NCBI RefSeq assembly: GCF_013283785.1
Contig: NZ_JABCPZ010000031.1
Span: forward strand, 1 to 64,000
Origin: Nonomuraea antri
GTDB lineage: Bacteria > Actinomycetota > Actinomycetes > Streptosporangiales > Streptosporangiaceae
Direction: 5' to 3'
DNA: 64,000 nt
Below the pieces are notes generated by a model. That model was not told the origin of the DNA and ran no database searches. It saw only the letters and a list, made by a program, of their open reading frames with translations. Both the position numbers and the translations under genes were made by a program. Shown here piece by piece: positions 61,753 to 64,000 of the stretch (position 1 is the stretch's first letter; each line of letters opens with the position of its first letter).

Positions 61753-62304
61753 CTACTTCACTCCCCAGACGATGACATCACGTTCGATCCACCAGTCGTT
61801 CGCATCCGTTGAGTCATGTATCTTTTCCACGCGGAGCGAGGCGGTATTCCCGTCACTTGTCGTAAGGCATAGCAGCGAATTCACGCCGAACCCCTTCGTC
61901 GCGCCACCCGCACCTGCCGGCCTGATGCTGTCCACGATATTCCAGGCGTTAGTGCAGGATCGAGAGTCCGCCAGCCGAGATTGATTCAACGGATCAAGAC
62001 TTAGGTCAGCGGTGTTGTCGTCGGCCCCCACGCTGATCGTGTCGATGTCGAAGCCGTCCTGAGCGAACGTCAGCCGTGCGGTGCCTCTCTCGATGACCTG
62101 GGCAGTCGGCGACGGGCTCGATGCATCCTGCGGACTGGTGGTCGATGTCGCCCCAGACGAATTCACGGGTTTCATCGGAGAAGACGGCGAAGTCGATCTC
62201 AGGAGAGTTTCAGGCGTTGCCGCGGGAGCGGACAAAGTGTCGCCCTGCCATATTGCGAATATGTCGGCCAGCGCTCCTATTATCCCAGCTACAGCGCCAA
62301 TCAC
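61753..62304 (-). CDS. Membrane-anchored hypothetical protein, probably extracytoplasmic
   Basis: 183 residues from GTG 62304. A hydrophobic anchor comes at once (IGAVAGIIGALADIFAIW, 2-19), then a Ser/Thr/Pro-rich linker (about 25-65), then a 110-residue domain with two or three Cys (SRSCTNAW, LLCLTTSDG) and closing DWWIERDVIVWGVK. The upstream region stays open in the same frame for about 36 codons with protein-like content (YRANDVLDDG, VLGNHRGPIP) but has no ATG or GTG. The true gene may therefore be 5'-truncated or start elsewhere. GC and codon use are lower than in neighbours, suggesting transfer. No family is recognised. Confidence 0.55.
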   Translation of the reverse strand: MIGAVAGIIGALADIFAIWQGDTLSAPAATPETLLRSTSPSSPMKPVNSSGATSTTSPQDASSPSPTAQVIERGTARLTFAQDGFDIDTISVGADDNTADLSLDPLNQSRLADSRSCTNAWNIVDSIRPAGAGGATKGFGVNSLLCLTTSDGNTASLRVEKIHDSTDANDWWIERDVIVWGVK

Positions 62305-62638
62305 CGGTATCGGCCCACGGTGATTGCCGAGAACTCGGGCTACTCCAGCTGCGCAGCCATCATCGAGGACATCATTCGCTCGATACAGAAGGCCGCCAAC
62401 GCCTAGCGCATCGCCTCAAAGACGTCACTGCAGATCGAGATTGACCGACTGGATCCGCTGATGGCCGTCGTCTGGGCCAAGGTTTGTCCGGTGAGGCGCC
62501 ACCGGCACTGACGATGTGGCGCCTGCCTGCCAATCCGCCACCGGATCCCGTCGATCAACTGCCGCTGTCCCCGAGCAATCCCTTCGCATGTCGCAAATAG
62601 ACAGCTCACCCGCTACGGACAGGAATGACGTCGTCGCA
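62305..62638. other. Gene-poor stretch before the LysR gene
   Basis: About 330 bases with no supported gene. Part (to about 62411) is the open upstream extension of the hypothetical gene, which ends at an in-frame stop. The remainder contains the hairpin at 62494-62524. GC is lower than elsewhere. Confidence 0.45.
62494..62524. terminator. Hairpin downstream of the LysR gene
   Basis: AGGCGCCAC and GTGGCGCCT form a perfect 9-bp stem with a 13-base loop. It lies 115 bases after the LysR stop on the minus strand and could end that transcript. Confidence 0.5.
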
Positions 62639-63496
62639 TCAGCCGGGACCGGCCAGGTCGAGGAAGGCCCGTACCGCCGGCCCGCAGTCGTCCGGTGACA
62701 GGACGGCCAAGGCCAGCGTCCGGGTGAGGCGTGGTTCGAGCGGTCTGGTCACCACCGCGCCGAGTTCGGCGGGCAAACCGAGCGTGGGCACGATGCTGAC
62801 GCCCAGGCCCGCGGCCACCATTTCGAGGATGGCCGATTGGCCGCCGGCCTCGTAGGCGATGTCGAGCCGCGCGTCGGCCTGTCGGGCCGCGTCGGTGATG
62901 AGCGGTCGGCAGCCCGCCGTGGTGAGGATGAACGGCTGCCCGGTCAGGTCGGTGATGTGGATGGTCTCCCGCTCGGCCAGGTGATGTCCGACCGGCACGA
63001 CGGCGACCATCTCATGGGTGTCCAGCGGGATCGTGTACAGGCCGGGAGCCGGGAGCGTGACCACGCCGACCTCGGCCGCGCCTCCGCGTAGCCAGCCGCG
63101 GACGTCATCGTCGGCCCCCTCGAACAGACGCACCTGGACCTGGGGGTAGCGATCGGTGAAGGTCCGCAGCCGGTGGACGATGAGGGTGCCGGTGGCGCTG
63201 GGCAGGCTGGCCAGGCGCAGCGGCCCGGTGACCTCGCCGGCGGCGTCCGCCACCTCCGCGCGGATGAGGTCGAAGTGGCGCAACGCCTCGCGAGCGCGGA
63301 GGTGGGCCCGCCGCCCGGCCTCGGTGAGCGCGATGCCGTCGGCGTGCCGGACGAACAGCGGGGCGCCGAGTTCGCGTTCGAGGCTGGCGATCGCGCGGCT
63401 GACGGCCGGTTGGGACATACCGATGAGGTCCGCCGCCGCGGTGAAACCGCCGTGCTCGGCCACCGCGATCAAGGCCCGGAGCTGCGTCAATGTCAT
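62639..63496 (-). CDS. LysR-family transcriptional regulator
   Basis: 285 residues from ATG 63496. Upstream in-frame codons were rejected because the LysR fold starts at MTLTQLRALIAV. The winged helix is at 1-60 (AEHGGFTAAADLIGMSQPAVSRAIASLE) and the effector domain at about 90-285. A TAGGGT (-10-like) ends eight bases before the ATG, so it may be nearly leaderless. It diverges from the alpha/beta hydrolase gene about 50 bases away and probably controls it. Confidence 0.92.
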   Translation of the reverse strand: MTLTQLRALIAVAEHGGFTAAADLIGMSQPAVSRAIASLERELGAPLFVRHADGIALTEAGRRAHLRAREALRHFDLIRAEVADAAGEVTGPLRLASLPSATGTLIVHRLRTFTDRYPQVQVRLFEGADDDVRGWLRGGAAEVGVVTLPAPGLYTIPLDTHEMVAVVPVGHHLAERETIHITDLTGQPFILTTAGCRPLITDAARQADARLDIAYEAGGQSAILEMVAAGLGVSIVPTLGLPAELGAVVTRPLEPRLTRTLALAVLSPDDCGPAVRAFLDLAGPG

Positions 63497-63543
63497 AGCC
63501 CCATACCCTAAGCGGTATTTGACCGGGGGCAATCCATTCCCCG

Positions 63544-64000
63544 ATGGTTATGGCCATGTCCACACGTATGACGATCGACGTTGACGGCCGTACGGCCAGC
63601 TATCTGACGGCGGGCGAGCACGGCCCGCAGGTCCTGCTGCTCCACGGCACCTACTGGAGCCGGGTCTGGCTCCCGGTGCTCGACGAGCTGGCCGCGGCCG
63701 GGTTGCGGCCGGTCGCGGTCGACCTGCCCGGCCTGGGCCGCTCGGAGGGGGAGTTGACGCTGGAAACGGCCACCGTCCCCGCGCTGGCCGCATGGGTGAC
63801 GCGGTTCGCGTCGGCGCTCGGCATGGACGCGCCGGCCGGGGTGGCCGGGCACGACATCGGCGGCGCGATCGCCCAGCACCTGCTGGTCGGCGGCGAGCTG
63901 ACGGTTCCCCGGCTGGCCCTGGTCAACTCGGTGACCTACGACTCGTGGCCGGTGCCCGGCGTACGGCGCTACCGCGACCCCGCCGTGGTCGCCGGCACGA
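63544..64000 (+). CDS. Alpha/beta hydrolase with Asp nucleophile, cut by right edge
   Basis: About 152 codons are visible. Three in-frame ATGs (63544, 63550, 63556) could start it and no ribosome site decides. The oxyanion segment is LLLHGTYWSRVW (about 34-45), then DLPGLGRSE. The nucleophile elbow reads VAGHDIGGAIA near residue 103, with Asp where lipases and esterases have Ser. Asp nucleophiles mark epoxide hydrolases and haloalkane dehalogenases, so one of these is likely. The cap domain and the catalytic His lie beyond the edge. It diverges from the LysR gene. Confidence 0.85.
   Translation, partial: MVMAMSTRMTIDVDGRTASYLTAGEHGPQVLLLHGTYWSRVWLPVLDELAAAGLRPVAVDLPGLGRSEGELTLETATVPALAAWVTRFASALGMDAPAGVAGHDIGGAIAQHLLVGGELTVPRLALVNSVTYDSWPVPGVRRYRDPAVVAGT

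Noticed and set aside
61586-61984. Plus-strand 132-codon frame in the gene-poor patch
   Set aside because: It overlaps the better-supported minus-strand gene at 61753-62304 and shows no domain or codon bias.
62403-62609. 68-codon minus-strand frame upstream of the hypothetical gene
   Set aside because: Arg/Gln/Ser-rich translation with no motif, crossing the hairpin at 62494-62524.

Overview
The window is 64 kb of very GC-rich (about 70% or more) DNA with dense genes, strong third-position G/C bias, GTG/TTG starts, leaderless starts, Lsr2, a CUT1 sugar transporter without its own ATPase, and many one- and two-component regulators. This fits a filamentous actinomycete of the Streptosporangiaceae type (Nonomuraea-like). 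That placement is inferred from gene content and not from any marker gene. No rRNA, tRNA, CRISPR array or replication origin was seen.

Layout. 1-10.05 kb: the start of a secreted ricin-type lectin protein, then a co-directional glycan-use cluster (L-fucose/arabinose-isomerase-like enzyme, secreted DUF4185 protein with a carbohydrate-binding end, sugar-binding lipoprotein, two permeases, GH116 glycosidase and a wrecked SDR gene). Three near-identical 12-bp sites (G-N-AATCGATT-Y-C) lie before the first three units and probably mark one regulon. 10-21 kb: isochorismatase-like hydrolase with its GlxA-type regulator, a GAF-SpoIIE phosphatase, a group 2 sigma factor divergent from a TetR gene, beta-propeller phytase, a C39-like peptidase, two membrane proteins, and a DHA2 efflux pump under a promoter loaded with palindromic operators, followed by an AHSA1/ArsR pair. 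21-30 kb: Lsr2, a two-component styrene/indole monooxygenase (styA-styB) with an AraC-type regulator, a NarL-type two-component system, an SDR divergent from a MerR regulator, and a secreted collagen-like, histidine-rich protein.

30-42 kb: 35-bp tandem repeats, an L,D-transpeptidase, an exported histidine/phenylalanine ammonia-lyase homologue with an altered cofactor triad, 4-hydroxybenzoate hydroxylase, a giant membrane kinase with a WD40 sensor half, a PL8 polysaccharide lyase behind two LacI-like operators, and an AlkA-like DNA glycosylase. 42-49 kb: a complete Fe3+/phosphonate-type ABC importer next to an OmpR-type two-component system, and an MFS permease. 49-61 kb: adenosylcobyric acid synthase, lipid-related enzymes (PlsC-like acyltransferase, patatin), a translationally coupled ABC exporter and PucR regulator, then a 3-ketosteroid dehydrogenase, LysE exporter, double-GNAT protein, TetR regulator and SDR. 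The same TGAGACA-N4-TGTCTCA-type operator sits before the dehydrogenase and between the TetR and SDR genes, which ties these three together. 61.3-62.6 kb is a gene-poor, lower-GC patch with a possible transposase scrap and one unknown protein. The window closes with a LysR regulator divergent from an Asp-nucleophile alpha/beta hydrolase cut by the right edge.

The most unusual items are the exported ammonia-lyase homologue (GTG in place of the ASG triad), the two operator-defined regulons, and a recurrent pattern of short tandem duplications that span or abut gene stop codons.
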